In this document: one piece after another, positions 53,095 to 61,320 of the stretch
How the letters are laid out: the number at the start of each line of letters is the position of its first letter
Numbering within the stretch: the first letter of the stretch is position 1
DNA from: Aurantibacter_A sp965215845
GTDB lineage: Bacteria > Bacteroidota > Bacteroidia > Flavobacteriales > Flavobacteriaceae
Direction of reading: 5' to 3'
NCBI GenBank assembly: GCA_965215845.1
Contig: CBDCEL010000004.1
Location: 1,922,001-1,986,000, forward strand
DNA: 64,000 nucleotides
The notes under the pieces: model-generated
What the model was told of the DNA's origin: nothing
Database searches by the model: none
The model's input: only the letters and a program-made list of their open reading frames with translations
Position numbers and translations under genes: made by a program

Positions 53095-53442
53095 ATGAGT
53101 AATTTTTTGTATTTATTTAGAGGAGGGGATGCGGAATGGAAACAGCAACCTCCAGAGGTGGTTCAGGCGCACATGCAAAAGTGGGGTGCCTGGATGGGAG
53201 GCCTCAAAGAACAAGGAAAATTAGTAGACGGGCTTCCGCTTTCAGGAGACGGCAAGGTTGTCGAAAAAGCCGGTGAAGTTATTACCGATGGCCCTTTTGC
53301 AGAAGGGGCGGAAGTTGTTGGCGGTTACCTTATCGTAAGCGCGGATGGTTTGGCTGATGCAGTCGAGATTTCCAAAGGATGTCCGATTTTCGAGCACGGA
53401 GGAAATGTCGAGGTACGTGAGATTATGTCGATGGATATGTAG
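53095..53442 (+). CDS. YciI/DGPF family protein linked to an ECF42 sigma factor
   Basis: 115 residues, with the DGPF motif in VITDGPFAEGAEVVGGYLIVS, preceded by NFLYLFRGGD and followed by ADAVEISKGCPIFEHGGNVEVREI. These small cytoplasmic proteins of the YciI-like fold are regular neighbours of ECF42 sigma factor genes; their biochemical role is unknown. A terminator at 53463-53490 separates it from the sigma gene, so the two may be read partly by readthrough. Confidence 0.93.
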   Translation: MSNFLYLFRGGDAEWKQQPPEVVQAHMQKWGAWMGGLKEQGKLVDGLPLSGDGKVVEKAGEVITDGPFAEGAEVVGGYLIVSADGLADAVEISKGCPIFEHGGNVEVREIMSMDM

Positions 53443-53462
53443 CAGATCAAAAAATGAATGGG

Positions 53463-53490
53463 AAAGTCCGACGTCATGATCGGACTTTTT
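53463..53490 (+). terminator. Intrinsic terminator between DGPF and sigma factor genes
   Basis: AAAGTCCGA (53463-53471) pairs perfectly with TCGGACTTT (53480-53488) around an 8-nt loop, directly followed by T5 and AATTTT. It ends 11 nt before the ATG of the sigma factor gene, so the stem forms in the sigma leader if transcription reads through. Confidence 0.85.
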
Positions 53491-53501
53491 AATTTTAAGT
53501 A

Positions 53502-54749
53502 ATGAAGGATTCAGGGAACGGGGCATTGGTCGAACACATATTCAGACATGAGTATGGTAAAATGATTTCACTTTTGACCTATAGATTTGGCCCATCACAT
53601 TTGGAAAGAATAGAAGATGCCGTGCAGGAAGCGCTGATAAAGGCCATGCAGGTATGGGGATATCAAGAGCCTCCAAAGAATCCTACGGCATGGCTAATGA
53701 AGGTGGCCAAAAACCAATTGATCGATAGGCTTCGGAAGGACAAAAAAATGATACAGCCAGATGTTGATTCCCTTTTTGAAAAGGATCTTTCCGTTCAAGA
53801 AGAAGTGCAACTGAGCAATACCATTAATGACAGTCAGTTGAAAATGATTTTTGCCTGCTGCCATCCATCATTATCACAGGAATACCAGATTGTACTCAGC
53901 CTAAAGTTGATTGGGGGATTCGGTAATGCCGAAATAGCCAGGGCGATGTTAAAGAAAGAGGAGACGGTCGCTAAATCTTTTACCCGGGCCAAGAAAAGGC
54001 TCAAGGCCAACATAAAAACCTTGGAGAACCCGGTCGAAATAGGGCTTAGCTCAAGGTTGAACATTGTTCTCAAGATTATCTACCTATTGTTCTCTGAAGG
54101 ATATGCCCCTAGTTCAGGGGCAGTTTTGATTAAAAAGGATTTTTGCCTTGAGGCCATTCGTTTGGCTTTATTGTTGACCAAGAATAAGCACTGTAACCGG
54201 CCGAAAGTTCATGCCCTGATCGCATTGATGTACTTTCATACGAGTCGATTCGAGGCGCGGACCGGTGATTCTGGAGAGTTGGTAGATCTTGAACACCAAG
54301 ATCGTTACAGATATGACCAAGGTTTGATCGATTTGGGCATCGAACATTTAAAAAATGCGGAAACCCAAGCCGACTTGTCGGACTACCATTTACAAGCTGC
54401 AGTGTCTTATTTTCATTGTATGGCCAAAACTTTTGCAGAGACCGATTGGAGGGCCATACTAACGTTATATGACCTACAACTACAAAGACAATATTCGCCA
54501 ATAATCCAGTTGAATAGAATCGTTCCTTACTACAAAGTGCATGGTTCTAAAAAAGCTTTATCCGAACTTAAGGCTTTTGAACAAAGCCCATACTTCTTGG
54601 GCAATGCTTTGTTTTATGCCATAAAGGCTGAACTTCTTATAGATCTCAAAAATTCGAATTCTGCGAAACAGGCCCTCAAGATGGCCATTGAACTTACCCA
54701 AAATGAGCTTGAAAGAAAACACCTCGGTAGAAAGCTGAAAACATTTTGA
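53502..54749 (+). CDS. ECF42-type RNA polymerase sigma factor with C-terminal TPR-like extension
   Basis: 415 residues, much longer than a usual ECF sigma factor. Region 2 spans about residues 10-80 (YGKMISLLTYRFGPSHLERIEDAVQEALIKAM, then NPTAWLMKVAKNQLIDRLRKDK) and region 4 about 110-165 (SQEYQIVLSLKLIGGFGNAEIARAML, TVAKSFTRAKKRLKANI). The last ~245 residues are helical repeats (HALIALMYFHTSRFEAR, YHLQAAVSYFHCMAKTFAETDW), the TPR-like extension that marks ECF42. In this group no anti-sigma factor is encoded nearby and the extension controls activity. Partner: the upstream DGPF protein. Confidence 0.92.
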   Translation: MKDSGNGALVEHIFRHEYGKMISLLTYRFGPSHLERIEDAVQEALIKAMQVWGYQEPPKNPTAWLMKVAKNQLIDRLRKDKKMIQPDVDSLFEKDLSVQEEVQLSNTINDSQLKMIFACCHPSLSQEYQIVLSLKLIGGFGNAEIARAMLKKEETVAKSFTRAKKRLKANIKTLENPVEIGLSSRLNIVLKIIYLLFSEGYAPSSGAVLIKKDFCLEAIRLALLLTKNKHCNRPKVHALIALMYFHTSRFEARTGDSGELVDLEHQDRYRYDQGLIDLGIEHLKNAETQADLSDYHLQAAVSYFHCMAKTFAETDWRAILTLYDLQLQRQYSPIIQLNRIVPYYKVHGSKKALSELKAFEQSPYFLGNALFYAIKAELLIDLKNSNSAKQALKMAIELTQNELERKHLGRKLKTF

Positions 54750-54818
54750 TGATCGAATGTTGACTTTTCTCGTCACTTGGAACTAATAAGGGTAATCTTA
54801 AACATTAAAATTGGAATT

Positions 54819-55388
54819 ATGAGAAAACTATCGACGTTGACGGTCATGGCATTTTTAACCTTTTTATCTGTGAATTCCCAAGACTTTGGTTTTGGGGTTA
54901 AAGGAGGTGTAAATGTGGCCTCGGTTGGCGGAAATACCTATGGAGGAATAACAGGCCTAAGCAGTTTTGGCTCAAAAATAAGCTTTCATTTCGGAGGAAT
55001 AGCAGAAATTCCGATATCGGAAAAAATGGCTGTGCAACCTGAATTGCTCTATTCTTCACAGGGAAGCAAATGGCCGATCAATTCTGCAGGAAACAATTTG
55101 AAATTGGACTACCTCAATTTACCGTTGATGGCCAAATATTACATCATTGAAGGGTTGAGCGTCGAGGCAGGGCCTTTGGCCGGTTTTTTGATTTCGACCA
55201 ATGCCAATAAAGATGACTTTAAAAGCTTTGATATCGCCGTTGGTATTGGCGCATCCTATAAAATAGGGAACAATCTATTTGTAGGACTTCGCTATAACAA
55301 AGGTATTTCAAATATCAATGCTAATTCTGATTTTGAGGGGAACAATCAAAACAATGTCTTTCAAATTTCAGGGGGTTATGCCTTCTGA
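54819..55388 (+). CDS. Outer-membrane beta-barrel protein (porin-like, OmpW/PorT type)
   Basis: 189 residues from ATG 54819, which begins a signal peptide (MRKLSTLTVMAFLTFLSVNSQ); upstream in-frame codons add an unlikely leader. The mature part has about eight amphipathic strands (FGFGVKGGVNVASVGG, ISFHFGGIAEIPIS, VQPELLYSSQGSKW, LNLPLMAKYYII, LRYNKGISNINA) and ends in an aromatic residue (ISGGYAF), the usual outer-membrane assembly signal. Bacteroidota encode many such barrels of unknown role. Two hairpins follow the stop. Confidence 0.85.
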   Translation: MRKLSTLTVMAFLTFLSVNSQDFGFGVKGGVNVASVGGNTYGGITGLSSFGSKISFHFGGIAEIPISEKMAVQPELLYSSQGSKWPINSAGNNLKLDYLNLPLMAKYYIIEGLSVEAGPLAGFLISTNANKDDFKSFDIAVGIGASYKIGNNLFVGLRYNKGISNINANSDFEGNNQNNVFQISGGYAF

Positions 55389-55407
55389 ATTTTGTATTGA
55401 AGCAAAG

Positions 55408-55429
55408 CCTTCCTTCATTTGAGGGAAGG
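55408..55429 (+). terminator. Terminator hairpin after the beta-barrel gene
   Basis: CCTTCCTTC (55408-55416) pairs with GAGGGAAGG (55421-55429) around a 4-nt loop, 9 pairs with one G-T. No T-tract follows it on the plus strand (TTAAAAG), so the end may be set by the hairpin with the next one. Confidence 0.6.
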
Positions 55430-55435
55430 TTAAAA

Positions 55436-55456
55436 GTAAAACACTTCGGGTTTTAC
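55436..55456. terminator. UUCG hairpin facing the HD-hydrolase stop
   Basis: GTAAAAC (55436-55442) and GTTTTAC (55450-55456) form a stem whose loop contains C-TTCG-G, a stable tetraloop with one bulged base. Read on the minus strand it is followed by TTTTAAC, so it is best placed as the terminator of the plsC - HD-hydrolase unit ending at 55461. Confidence 0.6.
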
Positions 55457-55460
55457 AAAG

Positions 55461-56126
55461 CTAAGATTTCGGGCTTCCCATCCATTCATGGTAGAATTGC
55501 TCAAGATAGTCGAGCATGAACTGATGCCGCTTCTTAGCTAGTTTGGTCCCGGTTTCAGTATTCATTTTGTCCTTGAGCAACAACAATTTTTCGTAGAAAT
55601 GGTTGATGGTCGGGCTATTGGAATTTTTATACGCCTTCTTCGTCATGTCCAGTTTCGGTGCAATATCCGGGTCGTATAATTTTCTGTTCTTAAACCCACC
55701 ATAATTAAAGGCACGGGCTATTCCTATTGCACCGATGGCATCAAGACGATCTGCATCTTGAATGACCATCAATTCTTTAGAGGTAAAATTTTCCCTCGAC
55801 TTGTCCAAGCTATTTTTAAAAGAGATGTGCTTAATGATTTTTACCACATGATCGATTGTTGCGCCTTTGACCTGTATCGATTTCAAAAAGTCATGGGCCA
55901 TTTTTGGGGCAATGGTCTCGTCTCCTTTATGAAATTTTGAATCGGCGATGTCGTGTAAAAGAGCGCCGAGGCCAACAGTAAGAATATCGACATCCTCATC
56001 TTTTGCGATAAGGAGCGCGTTGTTGTAGACCCGTTGAACATGGAACCAATCATGACCCCCTTCGGCATTTTTCAAGGTCTCTTTGACAAATGCGATTGTT
56101 CGTTCGATAATTTCAGAATCCGTCAT
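55461..56126 (-). CDS. HD-domain hydrolase (phosphohydrolase family)
   Basis: 221 residues with the HD motif set: H29 in GHDWFHVQRVYNNAL, H58 and D59 in LGALLHDIADSKFH, and later metal-site residues in VKIIKHISFKN and IQDADRLDAIGAIGIARAF. Such proteins hydrolyse phosphate esters of nucleotides or related compounds; YedJ-like members are the closest fit. Its ATG overlaps the plsC stop by 4 nt (ATGA), so it is co-translated with plsC. Substrate unknown. Confidence 0.9.
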   Translation of the reverse strand: MTDSEIIERTIAFVKETLKNAEGGHDWFHVQRVYNNALLIAKDEDVDILTVGLGALLHDIADSKFHKGDETIAPKMAHDFLKSIQVKGATIDHVVKIIKHISFKNSLDKSRENFTSKELMVIQDADRLDAIGAIGIARAFNYGGFKNRKLYDPDIAPKLDMTKKAYKNSNSPTINHFYEKLLLLKDKMNTETGTKLAKKRHQFMLDYLEQFYHEWMGSPKS

Positions 56127-56860
56127 TTTGTATTATTGATTCCTGAGATTACCTGGCTTTCGATTTGATCAAAAAAAGTATCCGAATTCGGAATGATTTC
56201 CATTGGGGGATGAACCACGAAGGTCAAATGATTCCCTAGGCCCATTGGAAATTTACCATAGCGCAATAGTTTCCACGAATTATTGATACTTACGGGCACG
56301 ACCAAGGCGGTCGGTGCCTTTTTCATTAATACTTTAAGTCCGGTAGGCTGAAATTTTTTGGGCTCACCGTTGCGGCTACGCGTACCTTCTGGAAAAATTA
56401 CGGCACTGCGTTGGTGTTGTTCGATATACTTCCCCAGTTTAGCGATTTCGGTCAACGCCTGTTTATTGTCCTTTCTGTCGATAAGCACAGATCCGCCATG
56501 GCGCAAGTTGTAAGAGACACTGGGGATACCTCTGCCCAGCTCTTTTTTGCTTACGAACTTGGGATGATGTTTGCGCATATACCAAATAATCGGGGGAATG
56601 TCGAACATGCTTTGGTGGTTTGCTACAATGATCAACGGGCGGTCTTTTTCGATGCTATGTGGATTTTTGAACGAATACCTTGTCCCTAAAACATTTGTGC
56701 ACCGCATGATACACAGATTCATCAAAGCAACCGTTTTGGCGTGAGAATGGTATCCTAGAACGTTGTGGGCAAACCATTGGATCGGGTGAAAAACCAAAAG
56801 GGTAAATCCGAAGAAAATGAAAAATATCGGGGTGAATATGTAGGCCAATATTTTTTGCAT
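56123..56860 (-). CDS. plsC: 1-acyl-sn-glycerol-3-phosphate acyltransferase
   Basis: 245 residues from ATG 56860. One N-terminal membrane segment (FFIFFGFTLLVFHP), then the acyltransferase motifs NHQSMFD (I), GSVLIDRKDN (II) and VIFPEGTRSRNGEP (III), and VPVSINNSW (IV). Adds the second acyl chain to lysophosphatidic acid in phospholipid synthesis at the inner membrane. The product feeds CDP-diacylglycerol. The gene begins right after a strong terminator, leaving almost no room for its own promoter unless it lies inside the terminator. Confidence 0.93.
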   Translation of the reverse strand: MQKILAYIFTPIFFIFFGFTLLVFHPIQWFAHNVLGYHSHAKTVALMNLCIMRCTNVLGTRYSFKNPHSIEKDRPLIIVANHQSMFDIPPIIWYMRKHHPKFVSKKELGRGIPSVSYNLRHGGSVLIDRKDNKQALTEIAKLGKYIEQHQRSAVIFPEGTRSRNGEPKKFQPTGLKVLMKKAPTALVVPVSINNSWKLLRYGKFPMGLGNHLTFVVHPPMEIIPNSDTFFDQIESQVISGINNTK

Positions 56861-56863
56861 TCC

Positions 56864-56901
56864 CAAAAATAAAAAACCATCCAGCTTATGCCAGATGGTT
56901 T
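56864..56901 (-). terminator. Intrinsic terminator of the bacilliredoxin gene (minus strand)
   Basis: Read on the minus strand: AAACCATC stem, 12-nt loop, GATGGTTT, then TTTATTTTTG. Arms are 56894-56901 and 56874-56881, eight perfect pairs, with a T-rich tail. It lies 62 nt after the bacilliredoxin stop. The tail also contains TATTTTTG (56864-56871), an exact -7 box for the plsC start, though the leader would be almost zero. Confidence 0.8.
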
Positions 56902-56963
56902 GTCATTATTTTTCCGCCTTAGGAAAACGTTTACTACGACCACTCAAAATAAGCGGGGATGAA

Positions 56964-57374
56964 TTAACAGAATTCGTTGTAGGCTTCCATCAAATTCTCG
57001 GCGATCATCTCTGCCGGCCTTCCTTCGATATGATGACGTTCGATCATGTGCACCAATTCACCATTTTTGAACAATGCCATGCTTGGCGAAGATGGAGGAA
57101 AAGGTACCATCATACTTCTGGCCTTATCAACGGCTTCGGTATCGACACCGGCAAATACAGTGATCAGATGATCGGGTTTCTTTTCGTTCTGAAGGCTGAT
57201 CTTGGCACCGGGCCTGGCATTGGCCGCCGCACAGCCACATACTGAATTGACAACGACCAAAGTGGTGCCATCTTGATTTATTGCGTTTTCGACCGCTTCG
57301 GCCGTATATAGTTCTTCAAACCCGGCGGAAGCCAGATCCTCTCTCATCGGTTTTACCAATTCTGCGGGATACAT
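56964..57374 (-). CDS. BrxA/BrxB family bacilliredoxin
   Basis: 136 residues, full length. The active-site motif is C46-G-C48 in VNSVCGCAAANARPG, characteristic of the YphP/YqiW family, followed by LITVFAGVDTEAVDKARS and PFPPSSPSMALFKNGELVHMIERH. In Bacillus these proteins remove bacillithiol from mixed disulfides; Bacteroidota homologues are usually assumed to do similar thiol chemistry. It is monocistronic here with a promoter box at 57401-57408 and a terminator at 56864-56901. Confidence 0.93.
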   Translation of the reverse strand: MYPAELVKPMREDLASAGFEELYTAEAVENAINQDGTTLVVVNSVCGCAAANARPGAKISLQNEKKPDHLITVFAGVDTEAVDKARSMMVPFPPSSPSMALFKNGELVHMIERHHIEGRPAEMIAENLMEAYNEFC

Positions 57375-57400
57375 ATTTTTCTTTTTTGATTAAGCAAAAT

Positions 57401-57408
57401 CAAAGATA
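57401..57408 (-). promoter_or_regulatory. Candidate -7 box for the bacilliredoxin gene (TATCTTTG)
   Basis: Exact match to TAnnTTTG on the minus strand, 26 nt before the ATG, so a leader of about 20 nt. The -33 region lacks a clear TTG. Confidence 0.5.
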
Positions 57409-57468
57409 CGTGTTTTGTCGCATTTAGAGGAACTCCTTAACTTTTCTAGGCCATTATTTTGACTCTCC

Positions 57469-57499
57469 TTGTGGGTGAGCCATAGGGGGCTTATATTTG
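57469..57499 (+). promoter_or_regulatory. Bacteroidota consensus promoter (TTG-20-TATATTTG)
   Basis: TTG at 57469-57471, 20-nt spacer, TATATTTG at 57492-57499: both elements and the spacing fit the flavobacterial sigma-A consensus. Predicted transcription start near 57506, 12 nt before the ATG at 57518. It excludes the TTG codon at 57497 as start because that codon lies within the -7 box. Confidence 0.75.
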
Positions 57500-57517
57500 G
57501 CGAAATCTCAAGATGTT

Positions 57518-58252
57518 ATGGTAAAGTGGTTGGGAGCCATTCTGGGTTTTTTCATTCGCGGTTATGCCGGAGCCATTGTCGGATTCTTTTTGGGAAGTTT
57601 TATCGATGGATTGGGCGGCAGTGGCCGTGGGGCACAGACCATCTTCAGTGATATGACGCGCCAAAGTGTTTCTCCGGCCGATTTTGAGCTGAATCTTCTA
57701 TCGCTCTGCTCGATTGTCATAAAGGCCGACGGACAGGTCAGTCAGCGTGAGATGGACTATGTGCGCCAGTATTTCGTATCCACTTATGGAAAGGAAAAGG
57801 CCAATGCGATTTTCAGGACCTTCAACGACATCAACAAGAAGCGAGAGATTTCCGCGCAGCGAATCTGTGCCTTTATGACCCAACGCACCCGCTATGAAGT
57901 ACGCCTACAATTGCTCCACTTTTTGTTTGGCATCGCCCAGGCTGATGGTAATGTAAGTACCTCTGAAGTCAACAAAATACGTGAGATTGCCGGATACCTA
58001 AGAGTCAATTTGCGTGATTTTGAGAGCATCAAGGCGATGTTCATCAAATCGGCCAATAACTCGTACAAAATTTTGGAAATTGAAAAAACGGCCACCGATG
58101 CCGAAGTGAAGAAGGCCTATCGCAAGATGGCGAAGAAATACCACCCTGACAGGGTAAATACCCAAGACGAGGCTATAAAAAAGGGGGCAGAGGAAAAGTT
58201 CAAACAAGTACAAAAGGCATACGAGACGATCCAAGCGGAGCGAGGCCTTTGA
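57518..58252 (+). CDS. DjlA-like membrane protein with TerB and J domains
   Basis: 244 residues from ATG 57518. Layout: glycine-rich membrane segment (MVKWLGAILGFFIRGYAGAI), a TerB helical domain (LLSLCSIVIKADGQVSQREMDYV, repeated as FLFGIAQADGNVSTSEVNKI), and a C-terminal DnaJ domain with HPD in KKYHPDRVN (AYRKMAKKYHPDR). This is the DjlA/TerB-J arrangement: the J domain recruits DnaK, and the TerB part binds metal or partners at the membrane. Longer starts (TTG 57497) are excluded by the promoter position. Confidence 0.9.
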   Translation: MVKWLGAILGFFIRGYAGAIVGFFLGSFIDGLGGSGRGAQTIFSDMTRQSVSPADFELNLLSLCSIVIKADGQVSQREMDYVRQYFVSTYGKEKANAIFRTFNDINKKREISAQRICAFMTQRTRYEVRLQLLHFLFGIAQADGNVSTSEVNKIREIAGYLRVNLRDFESIKAMFIKSANNSYKILEIEKTATDAEVKKAYRKMAKKYHPDRVNTQDEAIKKGAEEKFKQVQKAYETIQAERGL

Positions 58253-58296
58253 AACTGCCCAAAGTCGTGAAATTTAACCAGTTGACGGTTTTATTA

Positions 58297-58325
58297 TTGA
58301 AACAGGCATATCGGTCATAGATTTG
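58297..58325 (+). promoter_or_regulatory. Bacteroidota consensus promoter (TTG-18-TAGATTTG)
   Basis: TTG (58297-58299), 18-nt spacer, TAGATTTG (58318-58325). Both elements and the spacing match the flavobacterial consensus. Predicted start near 58332 gives a leader of about 28 nt before the HupE-like ATG at 58360. Confidence 0.75.
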
Positions 58326-58359
58326 TGACGCCCTAAGTCTTTAACATAACGAATACCGA

Positions 58360-58944
58360 ATGGAAAGCTTTTGGTTTTATATCAAGTTGGGATTTTGGCA
58401 TGTGCTTGATTTTGGGGCATATGACCATATTCTATTTCTGGCGGCCCTCGCTATACCCTTTACGTTCAAACAATGGAAACAGGTGCTGCTTTTAGCCACC
58501 CTCTTTACCATTGCGCACTGCACATCATTGGCATTATCGGTTTACGGGGTGGTTGTAATGGATACCGCCCTGATCGAGTTTCTAATACCCGTCACTATAG
58601 GTCTGACGGCCATCTTCAACATCATCTATGTGCAGTCTGGGGAAGGAAATCGAAGCCTTTTGATTCATGTATTGGCGGTGACCTTCTTCGGGTTGATCCA
58701 CGGATTCGGCTTTTCGAATTACTTTAAAATGTTGATGGCCGAAGAAACTGATAAAGTGACACCACTTCTCGGTTTTGCCACGGGTATCGAGTTTTCCCAG
58801 GTGGTGATTATTTTGATCGTTCTTCTTCTGGGATATATTACACAGACCATTTTGAAAGTACAATACGCCTTTTTTGTGATTGGCACCTCCATTTTGATAC
58901 TTCTTATCACAATACCAATGCTCACTCAAACGTTCCCTTGGTAG
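58360..58944 (+). CDS. HupE/UreJ-like integral membrane protein
   Basis: 194 residues, about six membrane helices with conserved histidine and aspartate residues inside them: WHVLDFGAYDHILFLAAL, LFTIAHCTSLALSVYG, VTFFGLIHGFGFSNYF. These are the HupE/UreJ family marks (metal, mostly nickel, transporters). The second aspartate/histidine group in the last helices is absent in many stand-alone copies. No hydrogenase or urease genes occur in the window, so the metal and role are uncertain. Monocistronic with its own promoter. Confidence 0.87.
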   Translation: MESFWFYIKLGFWHVLDFGAYDHILFLAALAIPFTFKQWKQVLLLATLFTIAHCTSLALSVYGVVVMDTALIEFLIPVTIGLTAIFNIIYVQSGEGNRSLLIHVLAVTFFGLIHGFGFSNYFKMLMAEETDKVTPLLGFATGIEFSQVVIILIVLLLGYITQTILKVQYAFFVIGTSILILLITIPMLTQTFPW

Positions 58945-59031
58945 CATTTGGCTAAATATTAACCTAATTTCGATTGTGAGGCTAGTTCAAAGCAGGTATC
59001 TTAGTAGTTCGATTTTGAGACAAGTTCAGGG

Positions 59032-59475
59032 GTGAAGAAGACCAAACAAGAAAAATACGACAGGGCTTACCTGAGAATGGCAAAGGAATGGGGCAAGTTG
59101 TCTTATTGTCGCAGAAAACAGGTGGGCGCGATTATTGTTCGGGACCGAATGATTATTTCAGACGGTTATAACGGTACCCCAACGGGCTTTGAAAATATTT
59201 GCGAGGATGAGGATGGATATACCAAATGGTATGTTCTTCATGCCGAGGCCAACGCAATAAGTAAAGTGGCCTCATCAACTCAATCATGTGAAGGTGCAAC
59301 CCTGTACATTACACTTTCACCATGCCGTGAGTGCAGTAAATTGATCCACCAATCTGGCATTAAACGTGTGGTATATCAGAAAGCTTATCGCGATGACTCA
59401 GGATTGCAATTTTTAGAAAGGGCCGGGGTACAGTTGCAGCATCTACCCGAAATCGCAAATGCAGAAAAGGTATGA
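59032..59475 (+). CDS. dCMP deaminase-like zinc deaminase (ComEB type)
   Basis: 147 residues from a GTG start. The cytidine/deoxycytidylate deaminase fold is clear: H70 and E72 in VLHAEANAISK form the zinc ligand and proton shuttle, and C98 and C101 in SPCRECSKLIHQSG complete the zinc site; IISDGYNGTPTGFENI supplies the substrate loop. Deaminates dCMP to dUMP for dTMP synthesis. It overlaps the protease gene that follows by 4 nt. Confidence 0.93.
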   Translation: MKKTKQEKYDRAYLRMAKEWGKLSYCRRKQVGAIIVRDRMIISDGYNGTPTGFENICEDEDGYTKWYVLHAEANAISKVASSTQSCEGATLYITLSPCRECSKLIHQSGIKRVVYQKAYRDDSGLQFLERAGVQLQHLPEIANAEKV

Positions 59476-61097
59476 ACAAAAAGTACAACTACATTTTGCC
59501 GACGCTTCTTGCAGCGGCCTTGGCATTGGGCCTCTTTGTTGGCGGAAAACTGCATTTTGCCGATACCCCCGAAAAGTTATTTACCACCAATTCGAAGAAG
59601 GATAAATTAAATCGATTGATCGATTATATTGATTACGAGTATGTTGATGAAATTGACACTGACAGTATTGTCGATGTTACGGTCAATCAAATACTTGAAA
59701 AATTAGACCCACATTCGGTCTATATATCGGAAAAGGAAATGACCCAAGTTTCTGAGAGTATGAAAGGCGATTTCGTAGGTATTGGTGTCAATTTCTATGC
59801 ATACAAGGACACGATTTCGGTTATTCGCGCAATACCAGGTGGCCCCAGTCATCGTAAGGGAATTAAGCCAGGCGATCGGATTCTGATGGCCGACAATGAT
59901 ACCCTTTTCGGTAAAGACCTGCCCAACGATTTGATCGTACAGCGCCTAAAAGGTAAAAAAGGCACCACTGTAAACCTGAAGGTTTATAGAAAGGATGAGG
60001 ACAGAACTTTTGATGTGAAAATCAAGCGCGACATCGTTCCGATAAAAAGCGTACAGTCGTACTATATGATGACCGAGGATATGGGCTATATCAAGATCGA
60101 CCGTTTTGCCGAGTCGACATTTAAGGAATTCAAATCTGCGCTCTCAAAGCTTCAAAGCCAAGGCGCTAAGAAGTTGACACTTGACCTAAGGGATAATCCC
60201 GGTGGATATTTGGGAATCGCGGAACAAATGGCCGATGAATTTTTACAGGAAGGAAAGTTGATTCTCTTCACCAAGAATAAAAAGGGAAAGGTCAATAAGG
60301 TTCATGCCACCGACGAAGGCAGTTTTGAAGACAAGCCCGTTTACGTCTTGATCAACGAACGTTCGGCTTCGGCCAGTGAAATCATAGCGGGGGCTCTACA
60401 AGACAATGATATTGGTACGATAGTGGGCCGTCGCTCCTTTGGAAAGGGCTTGGTACAACGCGAAATGGATTTGGGTGATGGTTCTGCGGTCAGGCTTACG
60501 GTTTCTCGATATTATACCCCGACCGGTAGAAGTATACAGCGTGATTATCGAAATGGAACCAAAGAATACTTCAAAAAATTCACCGACCGATACCGTAATG
60601 GTGAATTGATGTCGGCAGACAGTATCAAAGTTGCAGATTCATTGAAGTTCAAAACCCCTAAAGGCAAAATTGTTTATGGAGGGGGAGGAATAATTCCCGA
60701 CGTATTTGTTCCCATGGGAAGCGATGAAGAAGAAGCCGTAGAGAGTATGGATAGCCTAGGTTACCTTTCTTTCTTCATCTTCGAACACTTGGATTCACAT
60801 CGGCAAGACTATGCCGACTACTCAAGAATGGAGTTTATCAACGATTTCAAGGTTGATGATATTTTATTCAGCGAATTTGTGCAATATTCTATTGCGCGAA
60901 AGTTGAATATGGATTTCTACAGCTATGAAGATAATATCAAGCTTTACCTAAAGGCAGCCTTGGCCGATCAACTGTTCGATGCCAATTTGCACGCCAAAAT
61001 CAAGAGTTCTGAAGACCTGATGCTTCGTCAAGTTTTAGAACTTGACAATCCCGTTGTAAGACAAGAGGAAGCCGAACGGCTTGAGACCATCAACTAG
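59472..61097 (+). CDS. C-terminal processing peptidase (S41 family, CtpA/Prc-like)
   Basis: 541 residues with an N-terminal membrane anchor (ILPTLLAAALALGLFVGG). A PDZ domain (VGIGVNFYAYKDTISVI, IPGGPSHRKGIKPGDRI) and the S41 catalytic part follow: nucleophile S300 in NERSASASEIIAG and K325 in RRSFGKGLVQ, 25 residues later as in E. coli Tsp. It processes or degrades proteins in the periplasm, chosen by C-terminal tails. The start overlaps the deaminase gene by 4 nt. Confidence 0.94.
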   Translation: MNKKYNYILPTLLAAALALGLFVGGKLHFADTPEKLFTTNSKKDKLNRLIDYIDYEYVDEIDTDSIVDVTVNQILEKLDPHSVYISEKEMTQVSESMKGDFVGIGVNFYAYKDTISVIRAIPGGPSHRKGIKPGDRILMADNDTLFGKDLPNDLIVQRLKGKKGTTVNLKVYRKDEDRTFDVKIKRDIVPIKSVQSYYMMTEDMGYIKIDRFAESTFKEFKSALSKLQSQGAKKLTLDLRDNPGGYLGIAEQMADEFLQEGKLILFTKNKKGKVNKVHATDEGSFEDKPVYVLINERSASASEIIAGALQDNDIGTIVGRRSFGKGLVQREMDLGDGSAVRLTVSRYYTPTGRSIQRDYRNGTKEYFKKFTDRYRNGELMSADSIKVADSLKFKTPKGKIVYGGGGIIPDVFVPMGSDEEEAVESMDSLGYLSFFIFEHLDSHRQDYADYSRMEFINDFKVDDILFSEFVQYSIARKLNMDFYSYEDNIKLYLKAALADQLFDANLHAKIKSSEDLMLRQVLELDNPVVRQEEAERLETIN

Positions 61098-61116
61098 GGC
61101 TCTTGGCCGCTAAAAC

Positions 61117-61320
61117 CTAGTCATCCTTTATTTTTTTCTCGATATTTTTCGAAGTCAGATAAATAAGCAATAGCACAATTGCACAAAGAGAAGCCATTAT
61201 TCCGATGATGGCAATAATGCTGTTGCCCTCCAACGGATTTTCAAAATTCACAAGGGTTATATTGTAGACGATCAAGGCCAGGGCCAATAAGATCAATACA
61301 ATTGAGATTGTTCTGTTCAT
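61117..61320 (-). CDS. Small two-helix membrane protein
   Basis: 67 residues, with two strong hydrophobic helices (IVLILLALALIVYNITLV and IIAIIGIMASLCAIVLLLIYL) and a basic/acidic tail (SKNIEKKIKDD). Length, clean topology and its own position between convergent and divergent genes argue for a real gene, but no family is recognised. It lies 19 nt from the protease stop, tail to tail. Confidence 0.6.
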   Translation of the reverse strand: MNRTISIVLILLALALIVYNITLVNFENPLEGNSIIAIIGIMASLCAIVLLLIYLTSKNIEKKIKDD

